Of a stretch of 64,000 nucleotides of DNA, positions 8,870 to 18,520 are shown piece after piece. The position numbers were made by a program, and so were the translations under genes. The notes beneath the pieces are model-generated. The model was not told the DNA's origin. It was given only the letters and a program-made list of their open reading frames with translations, and did not search any database. This stretch comes from DASWYT01 sp965246875 (lineage in GTDB: Bacteria > Pseudomonadota > Alphaproteobacteria > Micavibrionales > SZUA-601): positions 1,178,001 through 1,242,000 of the forward strand of contig CBDFFU010000003.1 in the NCBI GenBank assembly GCA_965246875.1. The letters are read 5' to 3'. Each line of letters begins with the position of its first letter. Position 1 is the stretch's first letter.

Positions 8870-9292
8870 ATGTCCCACATTTCAGATACTTACCAAAACA
8901 ACTCCTCTGCATTTACCCAAGCACTATGGCGTGGCGTATCTTATGGATTTACGGTCTATGGCCTGTTGCAATTTCCGGAATATAACGATCAAATCTTGCC
9001 CGATTTTCTTGTTAACAATGTGGCTGCAGCGTGTGTACTGGGGATGACCGTTGCCATGGAAAATAAAATTGAGCGAACTTTGTCGCACGACAGGCTAGCC
9101 ATTAATAATGAGTGGGCCGAAACAAGCGTATCGATCTTGGGTGCCGGTCTCATGTTGCTTGGACATTTAGTTGACGATAAGAGCATGGAAAATTTAGGCT
9201 GTATTTTGACACAAGGCACCAGCGTGAAAAATGGTCTTGTGCAACTCAGTAATTTCATCATGTACCCGCCCCAAAAAGCGAACATGCATTAG
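8870..9292 (+). CDS. Hypothetical small protein with hydrophobic segments
   Basis: 140 residues, family not recognised. Moderately hydrophobic stretches occur near residues 45-60 (VAAACVLGMTVA) and 88-102 (VSILGAGLMLLGHLV), so weak membrane association is possible. It has its own position after the rpoZ terminator and converges on galK with 3 bases between the stops. AT-rich DNA precedes the start. No ribosome-binding site is strong. Confidence 0.55.
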   Translation: MSHISDTYQNNSSAFTQALWRGVSYGFTVYGLLQFPEYNDQILPDFLVNNVAAACVLGMTVAMENKIERTLSHDRLAINNEWAETSVSILGAGLMLLGHLVDDKSMENLGCILTQGTSVKNGLVQLSNFIMYPPQKANMH

Positions 9293-9295
9293 GCA

Positions 9296-10345
9296 TCACT
9301 GCACCCAATAACTATCCTTGCAACATTTCACCACCTCTGGCGCTAAGGCAAAAGCTGTCTCCATTGGAAATAACGCCACGATCGCGCCGCCGAAACCACC
9401 ACCGGTGAGACGCGCACCCATCGCACCGTTTGACAAAGCCGCTTCGACCAGGCGGTCGATGGCGGGAATAGACACAGCGTAATCATCGCGTTGCGAGACA
9501 TGGCTGGCGGTCATGAGATGGCCAAATTCGGCAATGTCGTCACGTTTCAAGGCATCGACGCCGTCCAGCACGCGCTGGTTTTCCGTGATGACATGGCGCG
9601 CGCGTTCTTTGTAAGGCGAGGGCAGGGCTTCGACTTTATCGAGGTCGTTCATGCCCAACGCGCGTAAATTGGGAATGCCCAATAATTCACAGGCCTTCTG
9701 GCATTCCGCGACACGTTGTTTGTAGCCGGTTTGGGCATCCTGCAATTGACGTTTCAAGCCGCAATGAAAAATCACAAATTCATAGCCTTTGGGCATGGCG
9801 ACCAGTTCGATCTCACCCGATTGCGTATCGTAAAACATCGCTTCGCCGATATGGCCCATGGAGCTCACCATCTGATCCATGGTGCCGCATGGCACGCCCA
9901 CATAATTACGCTCCACCTCATACGCCAGTTGCGCGATCGTACGGTCGGAATATTCAAACGGATCGAGGTAAAACAAATCGCGCGCGGCGCGAAGTGTGGC
10001 TACCAAAATCGCGGCCGAACTGGAAATGCCAGCGCCCATTGGTACACGGCTTTTGACTTCGGCGTGAATGCCGCGCACTTTGACGCCGCGGTCATACAGC
10101 ATTTTCATACAACCCGTAATATAGTCGCTCCAATTGCCTTGGGCCGGTTCCATGATATTGCGGCGGATCGTGTTGGCAAAGGCTTCGCTCCACATCGTGA
10201 CGACACCGCCAGCCCCTTCCTGTTTCAACGTCACTTCCGTTTCAAACGGCAAGGGCGTTGGCAGCACGAAGCCAAAATTGTAATCAGTATGTTCCCCCAG
10301 CAAATTGACGCGGGCCGGGGCAGAGGCGGTGGCGGATTGTGACAT
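9296..10345 (-). CDS. galK: Galactokinase
   Basis: Phosphorylates D-galactose to galactose-1-phosphate, the first committed step of the Leloir pathway, in the cytoplasm. GHMP-kinase signatures are all present: the galactokinase N-terminal motif ARVNLLGEHTDYNFG, the ATP loop PMGAGISSSAA and the C-terminal GARLTGGGFGG. At 349 residues it is slightly shorter than E. coli GalK because the N-terminus begins almost at the sugar-binding motif. It lies 5 bases downstream of galT, so the two form an operon. Confidence 0.93.
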   Translation of the reverse strand: MSQSATASAPARVNLLGEHTDYNFGFVLPTPLPFETEVTLKQEGAGGVVTMWSEAFANTIRRNIMEPAQGNWSDYITGCMKMLYDRGVKVRGIHAEVKSRVPMGAGISSSAAILVATLRAARDLFYLDPFEYSDRTIAQLAYEVERNYVGVPCGTMDQMVSSMGHIGEAMFYDTQSGEIELVAMPKGYEFVIFHCGLKRQLQDAQTGYKQRVAECQKACELLGIPNLRALGMNDLDKVEALPSPYKERARHVITENQRVLDGVDALKRDDIAEFGHLMTASHVSQRDDYAVSIPAIDRLVEAALSNGAMGARLTGGGFGGAIVALFPMETAFALAPEVVKCCKDSYWVQ

Positions 10346-10350
10346 GTCGT

Positions 10351-11427
10351 CTAGTCCTGTTGATCGAAAAGGGGTTTAAGAATGCTGACCGCCTGTTGTG
10401 CCGTCACGTCTTTGAGGTAATGGCCAGACGTCACCTCAATTGCGGCCAGATATTTCAATTTATCTGCGGCGCGTAAGAATGGCTGAAATGTCATATGCGC
10501 ATGCCAGTTTTTTTCAAACGGTAAGGGTGCTGAATGCATCGCCATCAGGTACGGCATGGGTTGATTAAATAAAGCATCGTAAGCCCGTGCCGTTTTGCCC
10601 ATCAACACAGCAAATGCTTCACGTTCAGTGCGGTCAAAATTCCACAAACCGGCTTTTGGATCACGCGGTGCCAGCCAAACTTCATACGAAAACAACCCAA
10701 AATCCGGACAAAACGCGACAATGCTGTCTTGTTCAGAAATGATGGACCCTGGGTTTTTTGCAATCACATTGGCTAAAACACGCGGATCCTGTTGAAACGC
10801 CGCCGCCATTTTGGTTTGGATCGGTGGCACAAACGGCATGGCGTAAATTTGGCCGTGCGGATGAAATAGTGTCACTCCCATCGCCTCGCCACGGCTTTCG
10901 GTCATATGCGTGTAAGCAATATTGGGCAGGCCCAGCAGTGTATCATAACGATGCACCCAGGTTTCGATCAGCAACAACCGTTGTGCATCACTCATAGTGC
11001 CCATTGTTTGTGTATGATCAGGCGAATAGACAACCACTTCACATTTGCCATTCGCCAGATGTAACGTCGGATCGTCCAACGGAATGGCTTGTTCCGGCAA
11101 CACAAACGACGGAAAGCGGTTGTCGAACACCGCCAGCTCAAAATTCGCAAACGGAATTTCTGTGCTATGGCCACTAATTTGCGTTGGACACAGCGGACAT
11201 CGATCCGCCGCAGGTTTGAACGTGCGGTTTTGCCGGTGGGGTGACACCGTTACATACTCCTGCAACAACGGGTGCCAACTCAACAAACCAGAATTGATCT
11301 GCGGCAACAATGGCGGTGGCTCAATCAGATGATCGGTACGAACCTCGTCATGCTTGCGCCAACCATATAGCGACAAGCTGCGCCCATCGGCAAGAGTTTC
11401 ACGGCGAATGTGGATGCGTTGGGTCAT
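10351..11427 (-). CDS. galT: Galactose-1-phosphate uridylyltransferase
   Basis: Transfers UMP from UDP-glucose to galactose-1-phosphate. It carries the nucleophile motif HPHGQ (in TLFHPHGQIYA), the CPLC zinc pair (CPLCPTQ) and a WHAHMTFQP segment in the C-terminal half. It is about 358 residues, normal for the family. I chose ATG 11427; a TTG three codons upstream is less likely. It is the first gene of galT-galK. No epimerase (galE) is in the window. Confidence 0.93.
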   Translation of the reverse strand: MTQRIHIRRETLADGRSLSLYGWRKHDEVRTDHLIEPPPLLPQINSGLLSWHPLLQEYVTVSPHRQNRTFKPAADRCPLCPTQISGHSTEIPFANFELAVFDNRFPSFVLPEQAIPLDDPTLHLANGKCEVVVYSPDHTQTMGTMSDAQRLLLIETWVHRYDTLLGLPNIAYTHMTESRGEAMGVTLFHPHGQIYAMPFVPPIQTKMAAAFQQDPRVLANVIAKNPGSIISEQDSIVAFCPDFGLFSYEVWLAPRDPKAGLWNFDRTEREAFAVLMGKTARAYDALFNQPMPYLMAMHSAPLPFEKNWHAHMTFQPFLRAADKLKYLAAIEVTSGHYLKDVTAQQAVSILKPLFDQQD

Positions 11428-11492
11428 AAAATCCAATTTATATTTAGATAGATCATTTGAGTATAATGTATTTATGAAATGTTTAAATCCAC

Positions 11493-11521
11493 TTTTCTTT
11501 TATCGTATTATGGCTTATAAT
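11493..11521 (+). promoter_or_regulatory. Candidate promoter for the (p)ppGpp enzyme gene
   Basis: A perfect TATAAT (11516-11521) lies 102 bases before the rsh start, in the AT-rich gap shared with the divergent galT. The -35 region at the right spacing (TTTTCT) is poor, so this is tentative. Confidence 0.3.
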
Positions 11522-11622
11522 ACAGGGAATGTCTCCGCTATACGTTAAGACTTCATTCTGAATCTGTGCCTAAACTTATGGCACATGAATTATTTGTCTC
11601 TAAAAAATAAAAAGGTTGTCTC

Positions 11623-13788
11623 ATGATCCGCCAGTATCAACTGGTTGAAACCGTCAAAGCTTATGATCCTGACGCAGATGAAGATCTGTTGAATCGGGCG
11701 TATGTCTATGCGATGAAAATGCATGGGTCGCAAAAACGCGCCAACGGCGACCCGTATTTTTCGCATCCCCTTGAAGTTGCAGCTATTTTAACGGAATTGA
11801 AACTGGATGCAGCAACCATCGCGACAGCCTTGCTACATGATACGTTAGAAGATACCGCGGCTACCTATGACGAATTAAAAAAACTGTTTGGTGAAGAAAT
11901 CGCTAAAATGGTTGATGGCGTGACGAAACTATCAAAGATTGAACTGCAATCTTCCGAAAGTGCTCAGGCGGAAAACTTCCGTAAATTAATTTTGGCGATG
12001 TCAGAAGATATTCGGGTGTTGCTGGTTAAATTAGCCGATCGTTTGCACAATATGCGGACGCTGCACTTTAAGCCACAACTTGAAAAGCGTCAGAAAACGG
12101 CTAAAGAAACTATCGAAATTTACGCGCCATTGGCCGAACGTGTTGGTTTGAAAAAAATTCAGGATGAGCTGCAAGATCTGTCATTTAAGGAATTAAATCA
12201 TGAAGCCCGCGACAGCATTATCAAGCGTCTAGCTTACTTACGCGAAGAAGGCTCAAACCTGATCGACGATATTATCGGCGAACTGCAGGACAAGCTGACC
12301 AAAGGTGGGCTGAAAGTCGCGGTTAGTGGCCGTGAAAAAAGCAAATACTCCATCTGGCGCAAGATGCAGCAGAAGAATGTTGGGTTCGAGCAACTCTCCG
12401 ATATCATGGCGTTTCGCGTGTTGACCGACAATGTCGCGGATTGCTATCAAGTGCTGGGCATTATGCACAGCGCCTATCAGGTGATTCCGGGCAAGTTTAA
12501 AGATTATATTTCCATCCCGAAACAAAACGGCTATCAATCGCTGCACACCACCGTCATCGGTCCGCAAAAACAGCGGATCGAGGTGCAAATCCGCACCCAT
12601 GACATGCATAAAATTGCTGAACTTGGGGTGGCCGCGCACTGGGCGTACAAACAACGCCGCAATGCCATTGCCGATGGCAAGCAATACCGCTGGCTGCGTG
12701 AATTGCTGGACATCCTCGAAAGCGCACAGAAACCAGACGAATTTCTGGAACATACCAAATTGGAACTGTTTCAAGAACGTGTCTTTTGTTTTACGCCAAA
12801 AGGCGACTTAATAGAGCTGCCCAAAGGTGCAACGCTCGTCGATTTCGCTTATGCCGTGCATTCCAAAGTCGGCGATACCTGTGTCGGTGCCAAGATCAAT
12901 GGCCGTATCGCACCGCTAACATCGGAATTGAATAACGGTGACCAGGTCGAAATCGTCACCTCAAAATCACAAACTCCGTCACCGACGTGGGAACGGTTTG
13001 TTGTTACCGGCAAGGCGCGCGCCCACATTCGCCGTTTTGTGCGTCAACAACAGCGTGATGAATATTCGGCGTTGGGCAAGGCTATCCTGCACAAAATCTT
13101 CCGCCAGGAAGGCTATGAATTTAACGACAAGGCCGTGCGCAATGTCGTGGCACAATTCAAACAAAATGAGATTGACGATCTTTATGCCGGCATTGGCATG
13201 GGGTCGCCAACGGCTAAAGAAGTTTTCACCGCCATCTTCCCGGCGCACAAGAGCAAGGCTGATGAAGCACCGGTTACGATCGACCATATTCTCAGCAAAC
13301 AGCAAAGCGCCGATAAAAAGAAAAAAGACAAACCAATCGTCATCCGTGGTCTTATTCCCGGTATGGCCATCCATTACGCACGCTGTTGCCACCCGTTACC
13401 CGGTGACCGCATTGTGGGTATTATTACAACAGGCAAGGGCGTGACCATTCACACCATTGACTGCGACACACTGGAATCATTTGCTGATCAACCGGAACGC
13501 TGGATTGATGTGTCATGGGATGATGGCGGTACCGACAAGTCAAACAGCCTCATCGGCCGCCTCAGCCTGACAGTGCAGAATAGTGTTGGGTCGTTAGGAG
13601 ATCTCTCGACCATTATCGGCAAAAATGGTGGTAATATTACCAATCTGAAATTTACCAATCGGTCGCTCGATTTCTATGAAATGTTTATCGACGTCCAGGT
13701 CAAAGACGCGCGCCATCTGAGCGATATTATTGCAGCACTACGCGCCGCGCCCATTATCACCAGCGTCGATCGCGCGCGGAACGGATAA
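11623..13788 (+). CDS. rsh: Bifunctional (p)ppGpp synthetase/hydrolase (Rel/SpoT)
   Basis: The stringent-response enzyme, 721 residues. The HD hydrolase domain is intact: H48, H72-D73 and E76-D77 in LLHDTLEDT. The synthetase domain follows (KSKYSIWRKMQ, about residues 235-245, and NGYQSLHTTV), then a TGS domain (FCFTPKGDLIELPKGAT, about 387-403) and a C-terminal ACT domain. Presence of both catalytic sites argues for a bifunctional enzyme, as expected for a single alphaproteobacterial Rsh. A DUF2062 gene follows after 6 bases. Confidence 0.95.
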   Translation: MIRQYQLVETVKAYDPDADEDLLNRAYVYAMKMHGSQKRANGDPYFSHPLEVAAILTELKLDAATIATALLHDTLEDTAATYDELKKLFGEEIAKMVDGVTKLSKIELQSSESAQAENFRKLILAMSEDIRVLLVKLADRLHNMRTLHFKPQLEKRQKTAKETIEIYAPLAERVGLKKIQDELQDLSFKELNHEARDSIIKRLAYLREEGSNLIDDIIGELQDKLTKGGLKVAVSGREKSKYSIWRKMQQKNVGFEQLSDIMAFRVLTDNVADCYQVLGIMHSAYQVIPGKFKDYISIPKQNGYQSLHTTVIGPQKQRIEVQIRTHDMHKIAELGVAAHWAYKQRRNAIADGKQYRWLRELLDILESAQKPDEFLEHTKLELFQERVFCFTPKGDLIELPKGATLVDFAYAVHSKVGDTCVGAKINGRIAPLTSELNNGDQVEIVTSKSQTPSPTWERFVVTGKARAHIRRFVRQQQRDEYSALGKAILHKIFRQEGYEFNDKAVRNVVAQFKQNEIDDLYAGIGMGSPTAKEVFTAIFPAHKSKADEAPVTIDHILSKQQSADKKKKDKPIVIRGLIPGMAIHYARCCHPLPGDRIVGIITTGKGVTIHTIDCDTLESFADQPERWIDVSWDDGGTDKSNSLIGRLSLTVQNSVGSLGDLSTIIGKNGGNITNLKFTNRSLDFYEMFIDVQVKDARHLSDIIAALRAAPIITSVDRARNG

Positions 13789-13794
13789 ATAGCC

Positions 13795-14412
13795 ATGCTC
13801 TTTCGCCGTCGTCACAAAAAATCGTTGTGGCTCAACATCAGACACAGCATCCAGCCCCAAAAAGGCTGGGCGCGGGTTGTTAAATATTTTCTGTACCGTT
13901 TGCGCCGTTTGCCGGGAACGCCGGAATTTATTGCGCGTGGTTTTGCTTTTGGGATCGCTGTCAATTACTGGCCAATCCTGTTTACGCATTTGATTTTAGG
14001 CTATTTGCTGTGCCGTCTCTTTAAAGGCAATCTGATTTCGATGTTTATTGGCACCCTCCTTGGGAATCCGTGGACATTCGCCATCGTGTTTCCGCTCAGT
14101 TACAAACTGGGCAAGGTGTTTTTGGGGCTACGCCCGGCGCACCACGGCGTTCATGTGGTCGCCTCGATGGAAGAAATTTGGGCGCAAATCTGGCCCGTGC
14201 ATTCCTGGCAACAATTAGGGATCGTGTTTCAGGATCTCATTTTGCCCATGACTATCGGTGGTTTCCTGCTTGGGCTGCCATCGGCCTTGTTGGGATATTA
14301 TCTGGTACGCAACACATTACGGGCGTATCGTGTGCAGCGCCGTAAACGTCTGCACAAGCATTTTGATGATGTGGAAAATGACATCAACCATATCCCGGGG
14401 AATGTGCTGTGA
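13795..14412 (+). CDS. DUF2062 membrane protein
   Basis: 205 residues. The DUF2062 core begins GTPEFIARGFAFGIAVNYWP and continues with NLISMFIGTLLGNPWT, forming membrane helices; a basic N-terminus and basic C-terminal tail should be cytoplasmic. Function unknown. It lies between rsh and acpS and overlaps acpS by 4 bases (GTGA), so it belongs to the same operon. Confidence 0.82.
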   Translation: MLFRRRHKKSLWLNIRHSIQPQKGWARVVKYFLYRLRRLPGTPEFIARGFAFGIAVNYWPILFTHLILGYLLCRLFKGNLISMFIGTLLGNPWTFAIVFPLSYKLGKVFLGLRPAHHGVHVVASMEEIWAQIWPVHSWQQLGIVFQDLILPMTIGGFLLGLPSALLGYYLVRNTLRAYRVQRRKRLHKHFDDVENDINHIPGNVL

Positions 14413-14795
14413 TCGTGGGCATGGGCACAGATATAGTCCAGATCTCGCGTATTGCTGCGTTGATCTTAAAATTTGAAACACGGTTTTTGCACAAATGTTT
14501 TACAGCCGCTGAAATTGCCCGGGCGCAAACTAAAAACCCGTCAGCCGCCGCTTTTGCCCGGCTTTACGCGGCAAAAGAAGCAGCATTAAAGGCGTTAGGC
14601 ACAGGGATGCGCAGCGGTCTGAGCTGGCATGATATTGAAATCATCCATAGCGCACTCGGACAGCCAAATATTACCATAAATAGTGGCTACCAGCATTTAC
14701 TGAACGAAAAAACAGTGCATGAAGCGATCTGTCATCTTTCCATGAGTGATGATGGCGACTATGCTGTGGCCACCGTGATCATTGAAACAACTTGA
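14409..14795 (+). CDS. acpS: Holo-[acyl-carrier-protein] synthase
   Basis: Transfers 4'-phosphopantetheine from CoA to acyl carrier protein. The magnesium-binding D8 (GMGTDIV) and E57 (LYAAKEAALKALG) are in place, and the length of 128 residues is normal. GTG start, overlapping the DUF2062 stop. It heads the acpS-lepB-rnc-era order typical of alphaproteobacteria; pdxJ, often upstream of it, is absent here. Confidence 0.93.
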   Translation: MIVGMGTDIVQISRIAALILKFETRFLHKCFTAAEIARAQTKNPSAAAFARLYAAKEAALKALGTGMRSGLSWHDIEIIHSALGQPNITINSGYQHLLNEKTVHEAICHLSMSDDGDYAVATVIIETT

Positions 14796-14832
14796 TCATT
14801 TTCTGTCATTCTTACACTGATTTCTGACCCGC

Positions 14833-15594
14833 ATGCCAAAAGACATTCAACCTGCCACCAATCCAAACCATTTGTTTGAAACCGTCAAGACAATCCTGAT
14901 TGCCGGCATTTTTGCCTTGACTATCCGGTCACTGGCGTTCGAACCATTTTCCATCCCATCCAGTTCGATGGTGCCGACGCTATTGATCGGCGATTATTTG
15001 TTTGTGTCAAAATACACTTATGGCTACAGCCGTTTTTCCTTTCCTTTGGGCATTGCGCCCATTCCGGCCACGCGAATTAATGCACATCAGCCAAAGCAAG
15101 GCGATGTCATTGTCTTTCGTAAGCCGACCGATGTGCAGATCGATTTCATCAAGCGCCTGATCGGCCTGCCAGGCGACACGATTCAGATGAAAAAAGGCCG
15201 CCTCTATATCAATAACAAGATGGTTGAACGTGAATTTATCGGTGAATATGCTGCAAAAATGCCATCTGGTGACACTGTGCTGCACAAAAAATACCGCGAG
15301 ACATTACCCAACGGCGTTCAGCACATCATCATCGAACGCTCCGATCACGAAGCATTGGATGACACACCGGAATATGAAGTCCCGCCCGGGCATTATTTCA
15401 TGATGGGCGACAACCGCGACGGGTCGATGGACAGCCGTGTGCAAAACGAAGTTGGCTTTGTACCGTATGAAAATTTAATCGGCCGCGCTGACCGCCTGTT
15501 TTTCTCGGTGTCGGATGAAGCCCATGCGTGGGAAGTCTGGCGCTGGCCGTGGACGGTGCGTTTCAACCGTATTTTCAATCCGATCAGTCCCTGA
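14833..15594 (+). CDS. lepB: Signal peptidase I
   Basis: Cleaves signal peptides from exported proteins at the periplasmic face of the inner membrane. One N-terminal membrane helix (about residues 18-36) precedes the catalytic Ser45 in PSSSMVPTL. The general base Lys107 is in DFIKRLIGLPGD, and the box E region is MMGDNRDGSMDSR. 253 residues. The stop TGA shares its A with the rnc start codon, so translation is likely coupled. Confidence 0.95.
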   Translation: MPKDIQPATNPNHLFETVKTILIAGIFALTIRSLAFEPFSIPSSSMVPTLLIGDYLFVSKYTYGYSRFSFPLGIAPIPATRINAHQPKQGDVIVFRKPTDVQIDFIKRLIGLPGDTIQMKKGRLYINNKMVEREFIGEYAAKMPSGDTVLHKKYRETLPNGVQHIIIERSDHEALDDTPEYEVPPGHYFMMGDNRDGSMDSRVQNEVGFVPYENLIGRADRLFFSVSDEAHAWEVWRWPWTVRFNRIFNPISP

Positions 15595-16247
15595 TGACGT
15601 TTATGTTGCCGCTCGACCATCTTCTGATGCAACAGGCTTTGACGCACAGTTCAAAGCTTCATGCAGAAGGCAGCAGCTACGAACGGCTGGAATTTCTCGG
15701 CGACCGGGTGTTGGGCTTTGTTGTCGCGTCTATGCTGTACGAGCAATTTCCCGCTGAGTCTGAAGGTGGTCTGGCGCGTCGTTTGAGCTTGCTAGTTAAC
15801 CAGGATACACTGGCTGTGATTGCTGATAAAGCTAACTTAACGCCGCACATCCAGATTTCCACCAAAGAAAAATTCGCGCATGACGGCCAACCCAGCCCGT
15901 CGATTTTATCGGATGTGGTTGAAGCGGTAATCGCTGCGCTCTATCTAATTGACGGCTGGGACGCGGCCACACATTTCATCAAAACACATTGGCAACCTTT
16001 GCTGGATGGCTATGCCATAGCACCCGTTGAACCGAAAACGGCATTACAGGAATGGGCACAGGCGCGCAGCCTGCCACTGCCAGTTTACACACTTGTCGAA
16101 CGCAGTGGCCCTGACCACCGTCCGCATTTCAGCGTGTCGGTGACGATCACAGGACATGAACCTGCCATCGGTTCCGGTACCTCGAAACAAACGGCTGAAA
16201 AAATCGCAGCAGCCATTTTATTAGAAAGATTACAGGCCTCATTGTGA
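15594..16247 (+). CDS. rnc: Ribonuclease III
   Basis: Cuts double-stranded RNA in rRNA and mRNA processing. The signature ERLEFLGDRVL with its acidic metal ligands is present, as is the second acidic site in SDVVEAVIAALY. A double-stranded RNA-binding domain occupies the last ~70 residues. ATG 15594 overlaps the lepB stop (TGATG) and places the protein start just before QQALTHSS, where RNase III normally begins. 217 residues. Confidence 0.95.
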   Translation: MTFMLPLDHLLMQQALTHSSKLHAEGSSYERLEFLGDRVLGFVVASMLYEQFPAESEGGLARRLSLLVNQDTLAVIADKANLTPHIQISTKEKFAHDGQPSPSILSDVVEAVIAALYLIDGWDAATHFIKTHWQPLLDGYAIAPVEPKTALQEWAQARSLPLPVYTLVERSGPDHRPHFSVSVTITGHEPAIGSGTSKQTAEKIAAAILLERLQASL

Positions 16248-17170
16248 CGGATGAAAACGGAACAGAACATATAACGGAACACGTAACCCCACCGATTGAA
16301 GATCAAAAATGCGGTTATGTCGCCTTGATCGGTGAATCCAATGTGGGCAAGTCAACCTTGCTCAATCGTCTGGTCGGGCAAAAACTGGCGATCGTGTCGC
16401 CAAAATTGCACAGCACACGCAAGAAATTGCTGGGCATTGTGTTGCACGATGACACGCAGATTATTTTTATCGACACGCCTGGCCTGACACCCGCCAACAC
16501 CAAAATGGAACGCGCCATGCTGCATGCTGCGTATGATGCGGGGAATGAAGCGGATGTTGTCGCCATTATGGTTGATGCCGCCAAACCGCAGCGCATGGTG
16601 CGGGCATTGGATCAAATGCTGGGTAGCATCCAACATGTTGGCAAACCCAAAATTCTGGTGATCAATAAAATTGATTTGGTGCCAAAAGAAGAATTGCTGA
16701 CGATCACAGCCGAATTAAATGCGATGTATGATTTCGCGGCAACGGTCATGATTTCCGCCACCAAAGACAGCGGCCTCAAGCATTTTCTGGATGTCCTCGC
16801 CAAATATTTACCAAAAGCGCCGTGGTTTTATTCCGGTGAAGAAGTGACAGACACACCAATGAAAGTCTTGGCCGCTGAAATTACGCGTGAAAAACTCTAT
16901 TTGTATCTGCAGCAGGAATTGCCGTATTCCTGCACCGTACAGACAGAATTGTTTGACGAAAGCAATCCGCAGAAATGGTATTTACAACAGGTTATCACCG
17001 TTGAAAAAACCACCCAGCGCGCCATTATTCTTGGACATAAGGGTGAGATGATCAAACGCATCGGGCAAGGGGCCAGACGCACGATGAAGGCTGTTTTTGG
17101 CGTGCCGGTTGATCTGCGCCTGTTTGTCAAAGTCGAAAAAGACTGGCAGGACGATACAACGCTTTATTAA
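16244..17170 (+). CDS. era: GTPase Era
   Basis: An essential GTPase that binds 16S rRNA during small-subunit assembly. G1 reads GESNVGKST, where most Era proteins have GRPNVGKST. G3 is DTPG and G4 is NKID. The C-terminal KH domain has the GxKG-like loop in ILGHKGEMIKRIG. 308 residues. The GTG start overlaps the rnc stop by 4 bases. recO, a frequent next gene, is not here. Confidence 0.95.
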   Translation: MTDENGTEHITEHVTPPIEDQKCGYVALIGESNVGKSTLLNRLVGQKLAIVSPKLHSTRKKLLGIVLHDDTQIIFIDTPGLTPANTKMERAMLHAAYDAGNEADVVAIMVDAAKPQRMVRALDQMLGSIQHVGKPKILVINKIDLVPKEELLTITAELNAMYDFAATVMISATKDSGLKHFLDVLAKYLPKAPWFYSGEEVTDTPMKVLAAEITREKLYLYLQQELPYSCTVQTELFDESNPQKWYLQQVITVEKTTQRAIILGHKGEMIKRIGQGARRTMKAVFGVPVDLRLFVKVEKDWQDDTTLY

Positions 17171-17240
17171 ACAGCTTGTTAAGCCTTATAGCCGATTTCC
17201 TCTTTACGATCCGGCAATTTTTAAGCATTATCCTGCAACC

Positions 17241-18422
17241 ATGACACACGTATTTTCCCCCATTCCGGCTAAACCGGATGTTCGTCCCACCGACCCCAGT
17301 TTCAGCTGTGGCCCGTGCGCCAAACATCCAGGTTGGGAATTGGCCAAGTTGCGGCAGGATACGGTTGGCCGGTCACACCGCTCCGGCATCGCCAAAAAAC
17401 AGCTCAAGGAAGTTATTGATCGCACGCGCAAACTGTTGAACATTCCCGATGAATACCGCATCGGCATTGCCCCGGCGTCTGAAACCGGCACCATGGAACT
17501 GGCGATGTGGAATGTCTTGGGCGCACCCGATACCGGCGTCGACGTTTTGGCGTGGGAGCATTTCAGCTTGATGTGGCTACACGACATCATCAATGAATTG
17601 AAACTGCCGAACGCGCGCACCTTTACCGCGCCGTTTGGTTCTCTGCCGGATCTGTCACAGTTGGATGGTGATCGCGATCTGGTGTTTGCCTGGAACGGCA
17701 CGACATCAGGCGTCTGCATTCCAGACAACTGGAAACCGCCACAAGGTAAGGGCCTCAACATTTGTGATGCCACATCTGCGGTCTTTGCATTTGACCTGCC
17801 GTGGCATGATCTTGATATTATCTCTTGGCCATGGCAAAAGGGCATGGGCAGCGAAGCCCAACATGGCATGCTGGTGTTCAGCCCGAAAGCTATCGAACGT
17901 TTGCAGTCTTATACGCCGACATGGCCAATCCCGAAAATTTTCCAGCTCAAAGCCAAAGGCGAAGTCAAATTCGATTTCTTTGAAGGCGTCACGATCAACA
18001 CGCCATCCATGTTGTGCGTCGCCGATGCGCTGGACGCGCTGGAATGGATCGAAGAGATCGGCGGACATGCCGAAACCATGGCGCGCGTCAAACGCAACGC
18101 GGCGGCCTTGGATGCAATCGTCAGCCAGCGCGACTATCTCAGTTTCTTGGCAGCTGACCCGTCTTACAGATCGCGCAGTTCAATCTGCCTGACATTTTCT
18201 AATGGACAATTTACGGCGCTCTCAGCGGGTCAGCAGCAGCTGGTCGTTAACCGGGTTGTTGCTCTTTTGGAACAGGAACGCGCTGCCTATGATGTAAAAT
18301 CCTATGCCGCTGCTCCACTCGGCTTGCGCCTCTGGTGTGGGCCAACCGTTGAAACTGCCAATATTGCTGTGTTAGGCCCTTGGTTTGATTGGGCCTATGC
18401 TACAGCCATGGCTGAAATTTAG
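17241..18422 (+). CDS. serC: Phosphoserine aminotransferase
   Basis: A PLP enzyme of serine (and pyridoxine) synthesis: 3-phosphohydroxypyruvate plus glutamate gives O-phosphoserine. The alphaproteobacterial long type, 393 residues, begins with FSPIPAKPDVRPTDPSFSCGPCAKHP. The PLP lysine is in SWPWQKGMGSEAQHG. ATG 17241 was chosen because the longer frame overlaps era without similarity. serA is not nearby. Confidence 0.92.
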   Translation: MTHVFSPIPAKPDVRPTDPSFSCGPCAKHPGWELAKLRQDTVGRSHRSGIAKKQLKEVIDRTRKLLNIPDEYRIGIAPASETGTMELAMWNVLGAPDTGVDVLAWEHFSLMWLHDIINELKLPNARTFTAPFGSLPDLSQLDGDRDLVFAWNGTTSGVCIPDNWKPPQGKGLNICDATSAVFAFDLPWHDLDIISWPWQKGMGSEAQHGMLVFSPKAIERLQSYTPTWPIPKIFQLKAKGEVKFDFFEGVTINTPSMLCVADALDALEWIEEIGGHAETMARVKRNAAALDAIVSQRDYLSFLAADPSYRSRSSICLTFSNGQFTALSAGQQQLVVNRVVALLEQERAAYDVKSYAAAPLGLRLWCGPTVETANIAVLGPWFDWAYATAMAEI

Positions 18423-18520
18423 CCGCTGTTTTAACCATTTATTCTCTAAGCTTTAGTTAAACTGGATGGCATGTGATCGGGCGTTTATGCCCGGTGCCCC
18501 GATGCCTAAACAGGATTATT

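Noticed and set aside
17097..17240. N-terminal extension of serC overlapping era
   Set aside because: The residues show no similarity to SerC, and a normal start exists at 17241.
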